From: Rhodoblastus acidophilus | Lineage (GTDB): Bacteria; Pseudomonadota; Alphaproteobacteria; Rhizobiales; Beijerinckiaceae | NCBI RefSeq assembly: GCF_900187365.1 | Contig: NZ_FYDG01000010.1 | Span: 56,247-120,246 of the forward strand | Direction: 5' to 3' | DNA: 64,000 nt | Shown: piece by piece, positions 26,888 through 36,766 of the stretch | How positions within the stretch are numbered: position 1 is the stretch's first letter | How the letters are laid out: the number at the start of each line of letters is the position of its first letter | The notes under the pieces: model-generated | Seen by the model: only the letters and a program-made list of their open reading frames with translations | Databases searched by the model: none | What the model was told of the DNA's origin: nothing | Position numbers and translations under genes: made by a program

Positions 26888-29280
26888 CCAATCCCCTGCT
26901 CGCCCGCTTCATTCCCGAAGCGCGCGATCTGCTGGAATCCTCGTCGTCCGGCCTGCTGGCGCTGGAGAAGGCGCCGGACGACGCCAGGACCGTCAATGAA
27001 GTCTTTCGCGCCGTTCATACGCTGAAAGGCTCGTCGGGCCTGTTCGACGCGCCGGCGCTGACCAAGCTGATTCATGTCGCAGAGGATCTGCTCGGCGCCG
27101 TGCGGGCGGACAAGCTCGCGCTCAATCCCGACATCGTCGACGACCTGTTCGCCGCCTTCGACCAGGTCGGCGCCTGGATCGGCTATATGGAGGAGACCGA
27201 GGTCCTGCCGCCCGACGCCGACAAGGTTTCGGGCACATTGTCGCGGCTGTTGCGCGGGCATCTCGCCGTGGAGAACAGCGGCGACGCCGCCCCGCAAACC
27301 CCGGCGGCGACCGCGGTCGATCCTTCCGCCCGCGCCAAATGGCTGGCGCTGTTCGAGGCCGAGGCGCTGGCGGATGCGCGCGCGGCGCTGGAAAAAGGCC
27401 GGCCCGTCACCCTGATCCGTTACGCGCCGGCGGCCAACGCCTTTTTCTGCGGCTCCGATCCGCTCAACCTCGTCCTCAACACGCCGCGCCTGATCGCGGT
27501 GGAGCAGCAGCCGGCGCAACCGCGCAAGCCGCTCGCCGAGTTCGAACCCTATCAATGCGACATGGTGTTCACCGCGCTGGCCGGCGAAAGCGAGGACGAG
27601 GTCGCGGCGCATCTGCGTTACGAAATGGAGTTGGTGACGCTGTGCGCCCTGCGCCCCGAGCATCTGGCCGCAGAGACGGCGGAGGCCGGGCCGGCGGCGG
27701 AAGCCGGGCCGGCTGCGACCGCGCCGCGCCATGTCGCGCTGGCGCGGACCATCGTCGCCAACCAGATCCGCGCCCTGTCCGGCGCCGACTATGCGGCCGA
27801 GGGCGTTTCCGCCGCCGCCAGCGCCGTCGCCCGGCTCGCCGCCTCCTTGCGCCGGCTCGACTGGGCCGGCGCGGCGATCGCGGCGGCCAACGAAGCCAAT
27901 GCGCAGGCCTCGACGGCGCCCGCCCTCGCCCTGCTCCGACAGATCGACGCGGATCTCGCAACCTTCGACCAGACCGCCCAGCCCGCCGCCGCGCCGGCTG
28001 CGCCCGCCCCGGCGCCCGCCGCGCCGAACGCGCCGCGTCACGAACCGCCGCCGCAAACCGCCGCCGGGGCGGCGCCGGCGGACAAGCGCGAGACCGCGAA
28101 ACACGAACCGAAAAAGACCCTGCGCGTCGACCAGGGCAAGATCGACCTGCTGATGAATCTCATCGGCGAGATGATCGTGTCCAAGAACAGCCTGCCCTTC
28201 CTCGCCAAGCGCGCGGAGGACGTGTACGGCTCGCGCGAGATGTCGCGCGAGATCAAGGACCAGTACGCGATCATCGACCGTCTCGCGCAGGAGATGCAGG
28301 CCGCGATCATGGCCGTGCGGATGCTGCCGGTGAGCGACGTGTTCGACCGCTTTCCCCGGCTGGTGCGCGATGTGGCGCGCCGGCTCGGCAAGGAGGTTGA
28401 ACTCGCCGTGGAAGGGGAAGACACCGCCGCCGACAAGACCATTATCGAGGCGCTCGGCGATCCCCTGCTGCATATCGTGCGCAATTCGCTCGATCACGGC
28501 GTCGAATCCGCCGAGGAGCGCCGCGCCGCGCAAAAGCCGGCGGTCGCCGCGCTGGCGCTGCGCGCCTATCAGGAGGCTGACAGCGTTATTATCGAAGTCG
28601 AGGATGACGGGCGCGGCGTCGATCCCGCCCGCATCCGCGCCGCGGCGATCGAAAAGGGCGTGATCACGCCGGAGCGGGCGGCGCAGCTGAGCGACGCCGA
28701 TTCGGTCAACCTGATCTTCGCGCCAGGCTTTTCCACCGCGCAGCAGGTGTCCGACCTGTCCGGGCGCGGCGTCGGCATGGATGTGGTGCGCACGACCATC
28801 GAGGGGTTCGGCGGGCGCGTTCACGTCGCCTCGACGCCCGGCAAGGGGACGTTGACGCGCCTGATCCTGCCGTTGAGCATGGCGGTGACGCGGATCATGA
28901 TCATCGACGGCGCCGGCGGCGAATATGGCGTGCCGATGGACATGATCGTCGAGACCGTGCGGATCGACCGGGCGCGCATCCACAGGGTCAAGCAAAGCGA
29001 GGCCTTCATCTTGCGCGACCAGCTGATTCCGCTGGCCCGCCTCGCCGATCTGCTGGGGCAGCCGGCGCGGGCCAAGGCCGAGGACGAGCCGGAAGCCGTG
29101 CTGGTGTGCCGGGTGAAAGGGCGGATGCTGGGCATGGTGATCGACGATTTCCGCATTGGCATGGACGTCGTGCTCAAGCCGATGGAGGGCATTGTGGCGG
29201 GCGCGCGGGGCTTCTCCGGCACCACCCTGCTCGGCGACGGCCGCGTGCTGCTGGTGCTCGACCTCAAGGAGTTGCTGTGA
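26884..29280 (+). CDS. cheA: CheA, chemotaxis histidine kinase
   Basis: CheA autophosphorylates in response to receptors and passes phosphate to CheY and CheB. The 798-residue protein has an N-terminal Hpt domain with the phosphorylated His45 in AVHTLKGSSGLF, a linker region (about 150-260), an Ala/Pro-rich spacer (about 365-400), a dimerisation domain (KIDLLMNLIGEMIVSKN), an ATPase domain with N box HIVRNSLDHGVE and G boxes DDGRGVD and GRGVGMDVV, and a C-terminal CheW-like regulatory domain. All catalytic elements are intact. It overlaps the preceding cheY-like gene by 4 bases and the next gene by 1 base. Confidence 0.95.
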   Translation: MTNPLLARFIPEARDLLESSSSGLLALEKAPDDARTVNEVFRAVHTLKGSSGLFDAPALTKLIHVAEDLLGAVRADKLALNPDIVDDLFAAFDQVGAWIGYMEETEVLPPDADKVSGTLSRLLRGHLAVENSGDAAPQTPAATAVDPSARAKWLALFEAEALADARAALEKGRPVTLIRYAPAANAFFCGSDPLNLVLNTPRLIAVEQQPAQPRKPLAEFEPYQCDMVFTALAGESEDEVAAHLRYEMELVTLCALRPEHLAAETAEAGPAAEAGPAATAPRHVALARTIVANQIRALSGADYAAEGVSAAASAVARLAASLRRLDWAGAAIAAANEANAQASTAPALALLRQIDADLATFDQTAQPAAAPAAPAPAPAAPNAPRHEPPPQTAAGAAPADKRETAKHEPKKTLRVDQGKIDLLMNLIGEMIVSKNSLPFLAKRAEDVYGSREMSREIKDQYAIIDRLAQEMQAAIMAVRMLPVSDVFDRFPRLVRDVARRLGKEVELAVEGEDTAADKTIIEALGDPLLHIVRNSLDHGVESAEERRAAQKPAVAALALRAYQEADSVIIEVEDDGRGVDPARIRAAAIEKGVITPERAAQLSDADSVNLIFAPGFSTAQQVSDLSGRGVGMDVVRTTIEGFGGRVHVASTPGKGTLTRLILPLSMAVTRIMIIDGAGGEYGVPMDMIVETVRIDRARIHRVKQSEAFILRDQLIPLARLADLLGQPARAKAEDEPEAVLVCRVKGRMLGMVIDDFRIGMDVVLKPMEGIVAGARGFSGTTLLGDGRVLLVLDLKELL

Positions 29281-29525
29281 TGCCGATCCGGTATGAAGAC
29301 GGGATCGTCCGCTTCGTCGATCATTGCGCGATCGAGGAGGCCGTGGAATTGGCCGAGCGGCTCGCCGTCGAGCCGATGCCCGAGCTGGATCTGAGCGAGT
29401 GCGGCGTGATGCATTCGGCGCTGTTTCAACTGATCGCGGCGGCGCGCCCCAAAATTTCCGGCTGGCCGCAGGAGGCTCATCTCACGCATTTGCTGCGCAA
29501 GGCGACCGGCGGCGTCACGGATTGA
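29280..29525 (+). CDS. Small STAS-like protein coupled to cheA
   Basis: The ATG overlaps the cheA stop (TGATG), so this 81-residue protein is almost certainly translated with CheA. The sequence has alternating strands and helices with a central LDLSECGVMHSALFQL, resembling the loop of STAS (anti-sigma-factor antagonist) domains, though the usual phosphorylated Ser/Thr context is changed to Cys-Gly. It may bind CheA or act as a phosphotransfer accessory. The STAS assignment is a resemblance only. Confidence 0.65.
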   Translation: MPIRYEDGIVRFVDHCAIEEAVELAERLAVEPMPELDLSECGVMHSALFQLIAAARPKISGWPQEAHLTHLLRKATGGVTD

Positions 29526-29573
29526 ACGCGCGCCGCGCCAGCGTCGATCTCGCCAAAGACCTGGGCGCGCGTT
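29525..29573. terminator. Inverted repeat between convergent chemosensory operons, possible bidirectional terminator
   Basis: AACGCGCGCC (29525-29534) and GGCGCGCGTT (29564-29573) are perfect 10-base arms separated by 29 bases, located in the 81-base gap between two convergent genes. A GC-rich stem in this position suggests termination for both strands. The loop is long and there is no clear T-run, so this remains tentative. Confidence 0.35.
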
Positions 29574-29606
29574 CGATGGAAGCGGCGCCGGTCAGAACAA
29601 CGCGAT

Positions 29607-30941
29607 TCAGAACAACTCTATGGCCAATTCGCCGCGCTCGGCCCCCCCGCGACCGGTCGGCCCCTCGGACTCGACGGCTTGCCGCAGTTTTAGCGAGGGA
29701 GGAATTGTCGGGGCGCCGGAGCTTTTCAAGGCGTCGGCGAGACCATGGAGCGAGCCGCGCGCCTCGTCGAAAATCTTGTCCAAATGGGTGAGCCGCTGCT
29801 TGGCGACATCCTGGAATTGCACGGCGCCGATCAGATCGACGAGATTGTCGGAAATGCGCGCATTCTCGCTCGCGACCCGCGCCAACCGCCCCTGTTGCGT
29901 GGCGACGATGGCGCGCATGTCCTCTGTGAGGTTGCAGACGTCGTCGCCGATCTTGACCAGATCGACGCGTTCGGCCTCGGCGCGCTGGCCGACCAGGCTC
30001 TCCATGCTCTGGCGAATGGCGCCGCGCAATTCCTCGATGTTTTGACCGACCTGCATGGCCATCCGGTCCGATCCCTCGGCGAGACGCTTGACCTCGGCCG
30101 CGACGACGGAAAAGCCGGCGCCGGCGGCGCCGGCGCGCGCGGCCTCGATCGAAGCGTTGAGCGCGAGCAGATTGGTTTGCCGCGCGATGTCGCGCAGGCC
30201 GGAAATGCTGCCCTGAAGATGCTGGCTGATCGCTTCGATTTCGGCCAGCCGGTCGAAGCCCCGCTGGATCTCGGCGTCCCGCTTCTCGATCACCTGCGCG
30301 ATCATCTTGACATTATTGACGATGCTTGCGCGGGCGTGTTGCGCCAGCGCCTCGATCTCGTTGCCATGCCCTTGGGCGTCGCCGGCGAGCGCCTGCAACA
30401 GGGTGGAGATCGCGCCGTCGATGTCGCCGAGTCGGGAAATGATGATGCCCGCGGCCTTTTCGGTCTCGTCGATCACCGCGAGATTGTCGGCGGTCGCGCG
30501 CAGCAACATTTGGTCATAGGTTTCGAGATGCGCGACCAGTTCGTGGCAGTGGCCCCCGATCAGTTCGGGGCAGGGTCCGGTGTGCGGCGGCCTGGTCGCG
30601 CATTTATCCGCGACGACGCACATGATCTCCCCGCAGGGCGGGGCGGGAGGCCGTTCGGGCTCGGGCGCCGGCGCGGCCGAAGGATTGGCGGCATGCGCCG
30701 GCGCGCCGCGCGCGCAGAAAAAGGCGGCGAGCGCCATGCCCCCGAGAACCTCCAACGCGGTCAGCGCGATGGCGCCCGGCGAACCGCCAAGAGCCGCCGC
30801 GCTGACCGCGCTGAGAACAGGCGCGGCGACAAAGGCGAGCGGTTTGAGCCAGGCGGGGCCTGGCTCGACAAGTCTTGGCTCAACAAGTCTTGGCTCGATG
30901 GCGCCCAACGCGATGGGCGCTGTTTCTGTGGAAAGCGGCAT
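29607..30941 (-). CDS. Membrane-anchored MCP-like signalling protein with a Cys-rich segment
   Basis: The 444-residue protein has two adjacent membrane segments near the N-terminus (about 35-80) with almost no periplasmic loop, so its sensing part should be cytoplasmic. A Cys/His-rich stretch follows ([28 protein letters not shown]), with five Cys that could bind metal or sense redox. A coiled coil then leads to an MCP signalling tip ([19 protein letters not shown]) and a C-terminal region ending [14 protein letters not shown], typical of MCP-like proteins that lack adaptation sites. The ATG is 2 bases after the stop of an upstream cheY-like gene. An in-frame tandem repeat encodes EPRLV twice near the N-terminus. 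Confidence 0.82.
   Translation of the reverse strand: MPLSTETAPIALGAIEPRLVEPRLVEPGPAWLKPLAFVAAPVLSAVSAAALGGSPGAIALTALEVLGGMALAAFFCARGAPAHAANPSAAPAPEPERPPAPPCGEIMCVVADKCATRPPHTGPCPELIGGHCHELVAHLETYDQMLLRATADNLAVIDETEKAAGIIISRLGDIDGAISTLLQALAGDAQGHGNEIEALAQHARASIVNNVKMIAQVIEKRDAEIQRGFDRLAEIEAISQHLQGSISGLRDIARQTNLLALNASIEAARAGAAGAGFSVVAAEVKRLAEGSDRMAMQVGQNIEELRGAIRQSMESLVGQRAEAERVDLVKIGDDVCNLTEDMRAIVATQQGRLARVASENARISDNLVDLIGAVQFQDVAKQRLTHLDKIFDEARGSLHGLADALKSSGAPTIPPSLKLRQAVESEGPTGRGGAERGELAIELF
30862..30891. repeat. Two 15-base tandem repeats in the MCP-like gene
   Basis: The unit GGCTCGACAAGTCTT and its one-base variant GGCTCAACAAGTCTT lie side by side, and a third partial copy (GGCTCGATGG) follows. 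Being a multiple of three, the repeat adds the peptide EPRLV per unit just before the first membrane segment and could vary in copy number between strains. Confidence 0.8.
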
Positions 30942-30943
30942 GA

Positions 30944-31318
30944 TCACCGGCCCGGCACGAACTGATCGACCAGCTTCAACAGACTGGCGGGATTGACCGG
31001 CTTGACCAGCCATCCCGTGGCGCCGGCGGATTTGGCCTCCTGGCGCTTCGCGTGTTCGGATTCGGTGGTCAGCATGAGGATGGGCGTGAACATCATGCCG
31101 GGCGTCTTGCGCGCCTCGCGTATCAGTTCGATGCCGTTCATCTGGCCCATGTTGAGATCGGTGATCATCAGGCGCGGCTTGAGGCCCGCGCGCAGCTTGC
31201 CTAGCGCCTCCTCCCCGCTGCTCGCCTGCTCCACCGTGAGGCCGGCCTTGCTCAACATGCCGCCAATGCTCATCAGCATGGTCGGGGAATCGTCAACAAT
31301 CAAAGCGGTTGCGGACAT
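30944..31318 (-). CDS. CheY-like single-domain response regulator
   Basis: A 124-residue receiver domain: VDDS forms the acidic pocket, Asp54 in [11 protein letters not shown] is the phospho-acceptor, TTES supplies the conserved Thr, and KPVN the Lys. I start it at [10 protein letters not shown]; an ATG four codons earlier is also possible. It is the first gene of a two-gene operon with the MCP-like membrane protein and is convergent with the main chemosensory operon, whose CheA could phosphorylate it. Confidence 0.92.
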   Translation of the reverse strand: MSATALIVDDSPTMLMSIGGMLSKAGLTVEQASSGEEALGKLRAGLKPRLMITDLNMGQMNGIELIREARKTPGMMFTPILMLTTESEHAKRQEAKSAGATGWLVKPVNPASLLKLVDQFVPGR

Positions 31319-31876
31319 AGGGAGATCCATGACTCTTGAGGCGCTGTCTCAGGGGGCCGCCGATGGTCTTCCGGTCGCGATCGCCGGACAGCGAAGCTCC
31401 GTGATGGCGCCAAGGAATTCAACAATCAAGAGTTGTACAGGCGTGCGGTGAATAAGTTCTGAACATGACTCGCGCAGGTCGATCTTCATGAAAAATATCA
31501 TGAAACCGCTGATGCGCCTTAACGCTGCGCGCGCTTTTCGGCGCGGAAGCCGCCGCAACGCAATCCCTGATGGTAGATTACGCAAGTTCTGACTATGTAT
31601 CGGAACGCGTTCGACGAGCCGCGCGAAAGACATCGACCATCGGCCGACGCCGGAATACCGGGTCGCGGCCCTGGCGCGCCGCGCGGACGTCAACGCCCGC
31701 GCCCTCCGCATTTGGCAAGACCGCCGCGCGCGGCCAATGGCCGCAGGCGTTGCTTCGTTTCGCATCTGGCGCAACTCAGCGTCAAGACTCTCGTGGCGCT
31801 GGCGCGATCGCATTGTCCGGGCGATGACCGCGACGCCGCATTGGCGGAGGCGTGAAATCTTGCTAGGAGGACCCCA
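31319..31876. other. Intergenic region without a recognisable gene
   Basis: The 558 bases between the cheY-like gene and the first cobalamin riboswitch contain only short open frames with no ribosome binding site and no family resemblance. A 34-codon frame from 31488 (MKNIMKPLMRLNAAR) is Arg-rich and probably chance. The region should contain the promoters of the minus-strand cheY operon and of bluB, but I cannot place them. It may be remnant sequence. Confidence 0.5.
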
Positions 31877-32856
<980 letters not shown>

Positions 32857-32917
32857 CCTCGCCCCTCCGGCCAAAGCACAGCTTGCCGGAACCGTCGTCC
32901 CGGTTTATGCACGAAGC

Positions 32918-33113
32918 GATGGTTCCGGCGGGCGACCCCGCCGGTGAAAAGGGAACGCGGCGAAAATCCGCGGCTGTCCCCGCAACTGTAAGCGGCGAGA
33001 AATCGGTTCTGGATCGTTCCGCGATCCGCCACTGGCGCCCGCCCCCCGCCTCCGGGGTCCTGCGCCGGGAAGGTTTGCCGAGATTGGACCCGCGAGCCAG
33101 GAGACCTGCCGTC
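32918..33113 (+). ncRNA. Cobalamin riboswitch upstream of cbiMNQO
   Basis: The B12 aptamer is nearly canonical: GGTGAAAAGGGAACGC, GCTGTCCCCGCAACTGTAAGC, GCCACTGG, CCGGGAAGG and CGAGCCAGGAGACCTGCC all appear in the expected order. It ends about 57 bases before cbiM, so cobalt uptake should be switched off when cobalamin is plentiful. The 5' boundary is approximate. Confidence 0.95.
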
Positions 33114-33169
33114 GCAACAGCGCAGATCACCCGGACGGGGCGCTCCGGGGCGCAGTCTTGGAGGCGGTC

Positions 33170-33838
33170 ATGCATATTATGGAAGGTTTTCTTCCCGTCG
33201 GCCACGCGGCCGGCTGGTTCGCGGCTTCGGCGCCCTTTGTCGTCGCGGGCGGCGTTTCCCTGCGCCGGATTTTGCGCGAGCGGCCGGAGGCCCGGCTCAA
33301 CCTCGCCGCGTCCGGCGCCTTCGCCTTTGTGCTGTCGGCGCTAAAAATGCCCAGCGTCACCGGCTCGTGTTCGCATCCGACCGGCGTGGGCCTGGGCGCC
33401 GTGGTGTTCGGTCCCGCCGTCATGGCCGTGCTCGGGACCATCGTCCTGCTGTTCCAGGCGCTGCTGCTGGCCCATGGCGGCCTGACCACGCTCGGCGCCA
33501 ATGTGTTTTCCATGGCCATCGTCGGCCCCTGGGCGAGCTACGCGGTGTGGAAAGCCTTGCGCGGCCTGGGCGCGCCCATCGCGCTCGCGGTCTTCTTCGC
33601 CGCCGCGCTGGGCGACCTGTCCACCTACGCCACCACCGCCGTGCAGCTGGCGCTGGCCTATCCCGACGCGGAGACCGGCTATGCCGGCGCCCTCGTCAAG
33701 TTCGGCGGCATTTTCGCGGTGACGCAGCTGCCGCTGGCCATTGCCGAGGGCTTGCTGACCGTGGTGGTGATGAACGCCCTGTCCGGCCGCGCCGGTCACG
33801 CCGACGAAATCGCTGTTCTGGCCGGGGAGGCGCGCTGA
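33170..33838 (+). CDS. cbiM: CbiM, cobalt ECF transporter substrate-binding membrane subunit
   Basis: CbiM is the metal-recognition component of the CbiMNQO energy-coupling-factor transporter. The mature N-terminus MHIMEGFLP supplies the metal-binding N-terminal amine and His2, so I start at 33170 rather than at an in-frame ATG four codons earlier; GGAGG lies 5 bases upstream. The 222-residue protein has about seven hydrophobic segments and the family motif [21 protein letters not shown] near residue 60. It is first in cbiM-cbiN-cbiQ-cbiO, under the riboswitch at 32.9-33.1 kb. Confidence 0.94.
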   Translation: MHIMEGFLPVGHAAGWFAASAPFVVAGGVSLRRILRERPEARLNLAASGAFAFVLSALKMPSVTGSCSHPTGVGLGAVVFGPAVMAVLGTIVLLFQALLLAHGGLTTLGANVFSMAIVGPWASYAVWKALRGLGAPIALAVFFAAALGDLSTYATTAVQLALAYPDAETGYAGALVKFGGIFAVTQLPLAIAEGLLTVVVMNALSGRAGHADEIAVLAGEAR

Positions 33839-34122
33839 TGTTGCGCTCCCGCTCCTTCTGGCTGGTCGCCGCCGCCTTGGCCATCGTCGCCGCGCCGTTC
33901 TTCCTTCCCGGCGGAACCAGCGAATTCAAGGGCGCCGACGATCGCGGCGCCGAAGCGATTGCGGAAGCGCGCCCCGGCTACGAGCCCTGGTTCAAGCCGC
34001 TGTGGAAGCCGCCGTCCGACGAAGTCACGACCGGCCTGTTCGCCTTGCAGGCGGCGCTGGGCGGCGGCCTGCTCGGCTATGTGATCGGCCGTCGCTCGGC
34101 GAAACATGTCGCCGATCGATAG
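33838..34122 (+). CDS. cbiN: CbiN, cobalt transporter small membrane subunit
   Basis: CbiN is the small accessory protein of the cobalt transporter; it has two membrane helices joined by a periplasmic loop that contacts CbiM. The 94-residue product shows a hydrophobic N-terminal helix (SFWLVAAALAIVAAPFFL), the conserved loop FKGADDRGAEAI ... GYEPWFKPLWKPPSDE, and a second helix near the end. Its ATG overlaps the cbiM stop (TGATG) and its end overlaps cbiQ by 17 bases. The presence of CbiN points to cobalt rather than nickel transport. Confidence 0.94.
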   Translation: MLRSRSFWLVAAALAIVAAPFFLPGGTSEFKGADDRGAEAIAEARPGYEPWFKPLWKPPSDEVTTGLFALQAALGGGLLGYVIGRRSAKHVADR

Positions 34123-34834
34123 GGAAGCGCATCTCAACCGCTGGCGCGGCAAACCGCTCGCCGAAAAATTGACGCTCACGCTGGGCATGTTGCTGCTGAC
34201 CATGGTGTTGAAGCCATGGCCGGGGGCCGCGCTGGTCGCCGTCGTCATGACGGCGGCGGCGCTGTTTGGCGCGCGCGTATCACCAAAACTTTGGCTGGCT
34301 TGCGCCGCCGCGCCGCTGGGCTTTCTCGCGGTCGGCGCCGTCTCCGTGGCGTTTCGCGTCGATTTGCACGGCGTCGGGCTGGCGCCGGGCGGGCTCGCCG
34401 CCGCCGGCGCCTTGGCGGCGCGCTCGGGCGCCGGCGTCGCCTGCCTGCTGTTTCTCGCCCTGACCACGCCGGCCAGCGACATGCTGGCGGGCGCGCGAAA
34501 AATCGGCGTTCCCACGGAAATCACCGAACTGGCTTTGTTGATGTATCGCTTTCTGTTCATTCTCGCCGATGCGGCGCTGGCGATGGACGCCGCCCAGGCG
34601 GCGCGGCTCGGTCACGCCACCAAGGCGCGGCGGCTGCGGTCGCTCGGCCTGCTCGCCGCCAATCTGCTGCCGCGCGCGCTCGACCGGGCGCGGCGGCTGG
34701 AACTGGGCCTCGCCGCGCGCGGCTGGCATGGCGACATGCGCGTTCTGTCCGACCGTCTCGGGCCGACGGCGCGAGGGATGGCGCTGGTGGCGTCGGTTCT
34801 CGGCGCGACGGCGCTGTTCGGAGTTCTGGCGTGA
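34106..34834 (+). CDS. cbiQ: CbiQ, cobalt ECF transporter T component
   Basis: CbiQ is the transmembrane coupling subunit linking CbiM to the CbiO ATPase. The 242-residue protein has several hydrophobic segments and the T-component signatures PTEITELALLMYRFLFIL near residue 140 and an Ala-Arg-Gly coupling motif in LELGLAARGWHGD near residue 205. It overlaps cbiN by 17 bases and cbiO by 4 (GTGA). Confidence 0.93.
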   Translation: MSPIDREAHLNRWRGKPLAEKLTLTLGMLLLTMVLKPWPGAALVAVVMTAAALFGARVSPKLWLACAAAPLGFLAVGAVSVAFRVDLHGVGLAPGGLAAAGALAARSGAGVACLLFLALTTPASDMLAGARKIGVPTEITELALLMYRFLFILADAALAMDAAQAARLGHATKARRLRSLGLLAANLLPRALDRARRLELGLAARGWHGDMRVLSDRLGPTARGMALVASVLGATALFGVLA

Positions 34835-35664
34835 GCGCGCTGCTGGAGGCGCGCGGCCTCGTTTACCGCTATCCCGGCGGCGTGCCCGCCCTGGCGGGGC
34901 TGGATTTGTCGGTGGCGCGCGGCCGCAAGCTGGCGATCCTCGGCCCCAACGGCGCAGGCAAGACCACGCTGCTGCTGCATCTCAACGGCACGTTGCGGCC
35001 GTCCTCCGGCCAATTGCGGCTGGACGGGACGCCGGTCGGCTATGGCCGCGACGCCCTGATCGCCTGGCGGCGCCGCGTCGGCCTGGTGCTGCAGGACGCC
35101 GACGACCAGCTGTTCGCGGCCAGCGTGGCGGAGGACGTGTCGTTCGGGCCGCTGAATCTGGGATTGCGCGAAGACGAGGCGCGCGCGCGGGTGGCCGAGG
35201 CGCTGGCGACGATGGACATCGCCGATCTGGCGGAGCGTCCGACCCACATGCTGTCGTTCGGCCAGAAGAAGCGCGCCGCCATCGCCGGGGCGCTGGCGAT
35301 GCGGCCGGAAATCCTGCTGCTCGACGAGCCGACGGCGGGCCTCGACGGGCAAGGCGCCGCGCTGCTGCTCGACGCGCTGAAGCGGCTGTCGCAGGCGGGC
35401 GCCACGCTGGTTTTCACCACCCATGACGTCGATCTCGCCTGGACTTTCGCCGACGAAGCCGCGATTTTCTGCGACGGCCGCGTGATCGCGCAGGGCGAGG
35501 CGGCGGCGACGCTCTCGAACGCCGCCCTGTTGGCGCGGGCGCAATTGCAGCCGCCGCTGCTGGCGCGTCTGGCGCTGGCGCTGCGCGACAAGGGCGCGCT
35601 CCCCCGCGACGCCGTTTTGCCGCGCGATGAAAAGGACCTGCTGGCCTTGCTGGCGCGATCCTAG
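34831..35664 (+). CDS. cbiO: CbiO, cobalt ECF transporter ATPase
   Basis: CbiO is the ATP-binding subunit that powers cobalt import. The 277-residue protein has Walker A GPNGAGKTT near residue 38, Q-loop VLQDADDQLF, an ABC signature LSFGQKKRAAIAGAL, Walker B ILLLDEPTAGLD and the switch His in FTTHDVDLAW. The GTG start overlaps the cbiQ stop; a long upstream extension in the same frame overlaps cbiQ and is rejected. Its TAG stop shares bases with the stop of the convergent cbiD. Confidence 0.95.
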   Translation: MSALLEARGLVYRYPGGVPALAGLDLSVARGRKLAILGPNGAGKTTLLLHLNGTLRPSSGQLRLDGTPVGYGRDALIAWRRRVGLVLQDADDQLFAASVAEDVSFGPLNLGLREDEARARVAEALATMDIADLAERPTHMLSFGQKKRAAIAGALAMRPEILLLDEPTAGLDGQGAALLLDALKRLSQAGATLVFTTHDVDLAWTFADEAAIFCDGRVIAQGEAAATLSNAALLARAQLQPPLLARLALALRDKGALPRDAVLPRDEKDLLALLARS

Positions 35665-36740
35665 AGGGGGATGGCGCGAAATCCGGTGCGCGCCAAAAGG
35701 CCGCCGTCGCGGTCGAACACAATCAGATCCAGCTCGCAGGTTTGCGTGCGCAAAACTTGCGCGGCGACGCGCCAGGCCGCTTCGGCGACCGGCCCCGCCA
35801 GATCGACCCCGGCCTGTTCCGCGATCTCGAACGCGTGTTTGGCGGAATTGGCGTTGCGAATCTCCGGCGCGGCGGCGCCGGCGAAGCCCGCGAGAAAATC
35901 CAGATCGACCTGACCGCGCTTGGAATGAAGATCGAGCAGGCCTTGCGCCAGCTTGGTCATTTTGGCCATGCCACCGGCCACGGCCACGCGCGCGACCGGG
36001 TTCTTGTGCAGATATTTCAACATGCCGCCGACGAAATCGCCCATGTCGATCAGGGCTTCCTCCGGCAGTCCCAGCAATTTCCGCACGGCGGCCTCGCTGG
36101 TGGAACCGGTCGAACCCGCGACGGTCGTCAGGCCCATGGCGCGGGCGACGTCGACGCCGCGATGGATGCTGGCGATCCAGGCGGAGCAGGAAAACGGCGT
36201 GACGACGCCGGTGGTGCCGAGGATCGACAGCCCGCCCACAATGCCGAGACGGCCGTTGAGCGTGCGTTCCGCGATTTTTTCGCCGTTGGGAATGGAAATT
36301 TCGACGGTGACGTCGGCGGCGCGGCCGTGCGAAACCGCTTCCGCCTCCAGATTGGTTCGGATCATCTGGCGCGGCATGGGATTGATGGCGGGCTCGCCCG
36401 GCGGCAGCGGCAGGCCGGGCCGCGTCACCGTGCCTACCCCCGCGCCCGCCGCGAAAGAAACGCCGGCGCCGGGCGGATTCCAGCGCAAGGTGGCGATGAT
36501 CGTGGCGCCATGGGTGACGTCGGGATCGTCGCCGGCGTCCTTGACCACGCCGACGCGGACGAAGTCCTCGCCGCGCTCGGTAAGGGCCAGTGCGAAGGCC
36601 GGGGTTTGGCCGCCCGGCAAGAGAATCGTCACCGGATCGGGAAAATCGGCGCCGCACAGGCCCGCGAAAGCGGCGCGGGCGGCGGCGGTCGCGCAGGCGC
36701 CCGTCGTCCAGCCTTTTCGCAAAGTCGCGCCTTCGTCCAT
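35661..36740 (-). CDS. cbiD: CbiD, cobalt-precorrin-5B (C1)-methyltransferase type
   Basis: CbiD adds the C1 methyl group to the corrin ring in the anaerobic pathway. The 359-residue protein begins with the signature LRKGWTTGACATAAARAA and contains GTTGVVTPFS and AGSTGSTSEAAVRKLLGLP. I start at MDEGATL; a longer upstream frame enters the cobB spacer. It lies 26 bases after cobB, at the end of the cobL-E-M-A-B-cbiD run. The rest of the cluster looks like the aerobic route, so CbiD probably takes the place of CobF, which is not seen here; CobF could lie elsewhere in the genome. Confidence 0.93.
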   Translation of the reverse strand: MDEGATLRKGWTTGACATAAARAAFAGLCGADFPDPVTILLPGGQTPAFALALTERGEDFVRVGVVKDAGDDPDVTHGATIIATLRWNPPGAGVSFAAGAGVGTVTRPGLPLPPGEPAINPMPRQMIRTNLEAEAVSHGRAADVTVEISIPNGEKIAERTLNGRLGIVGGLSILGTTGVVTPFSCSAWIASIHRGVDVARAMGLTTVAGSTGSTSEAAVRKLLGLPEEALIDMGDFVGGMLKYLHKNPVARVAVAGGMAKMTKLAQGLLDLHSKRGQVDLDFLAGFAGAAAPEIRNANSAKHAFEIAEQAGVDLAGPVAEAAWRVAAQVLRTQTCELDLIVFDRDGGLLARTGFRAIPL

Positions 36741-36766
36741 GCCTGTCGCTCCTCCGCGCGCCGCCG

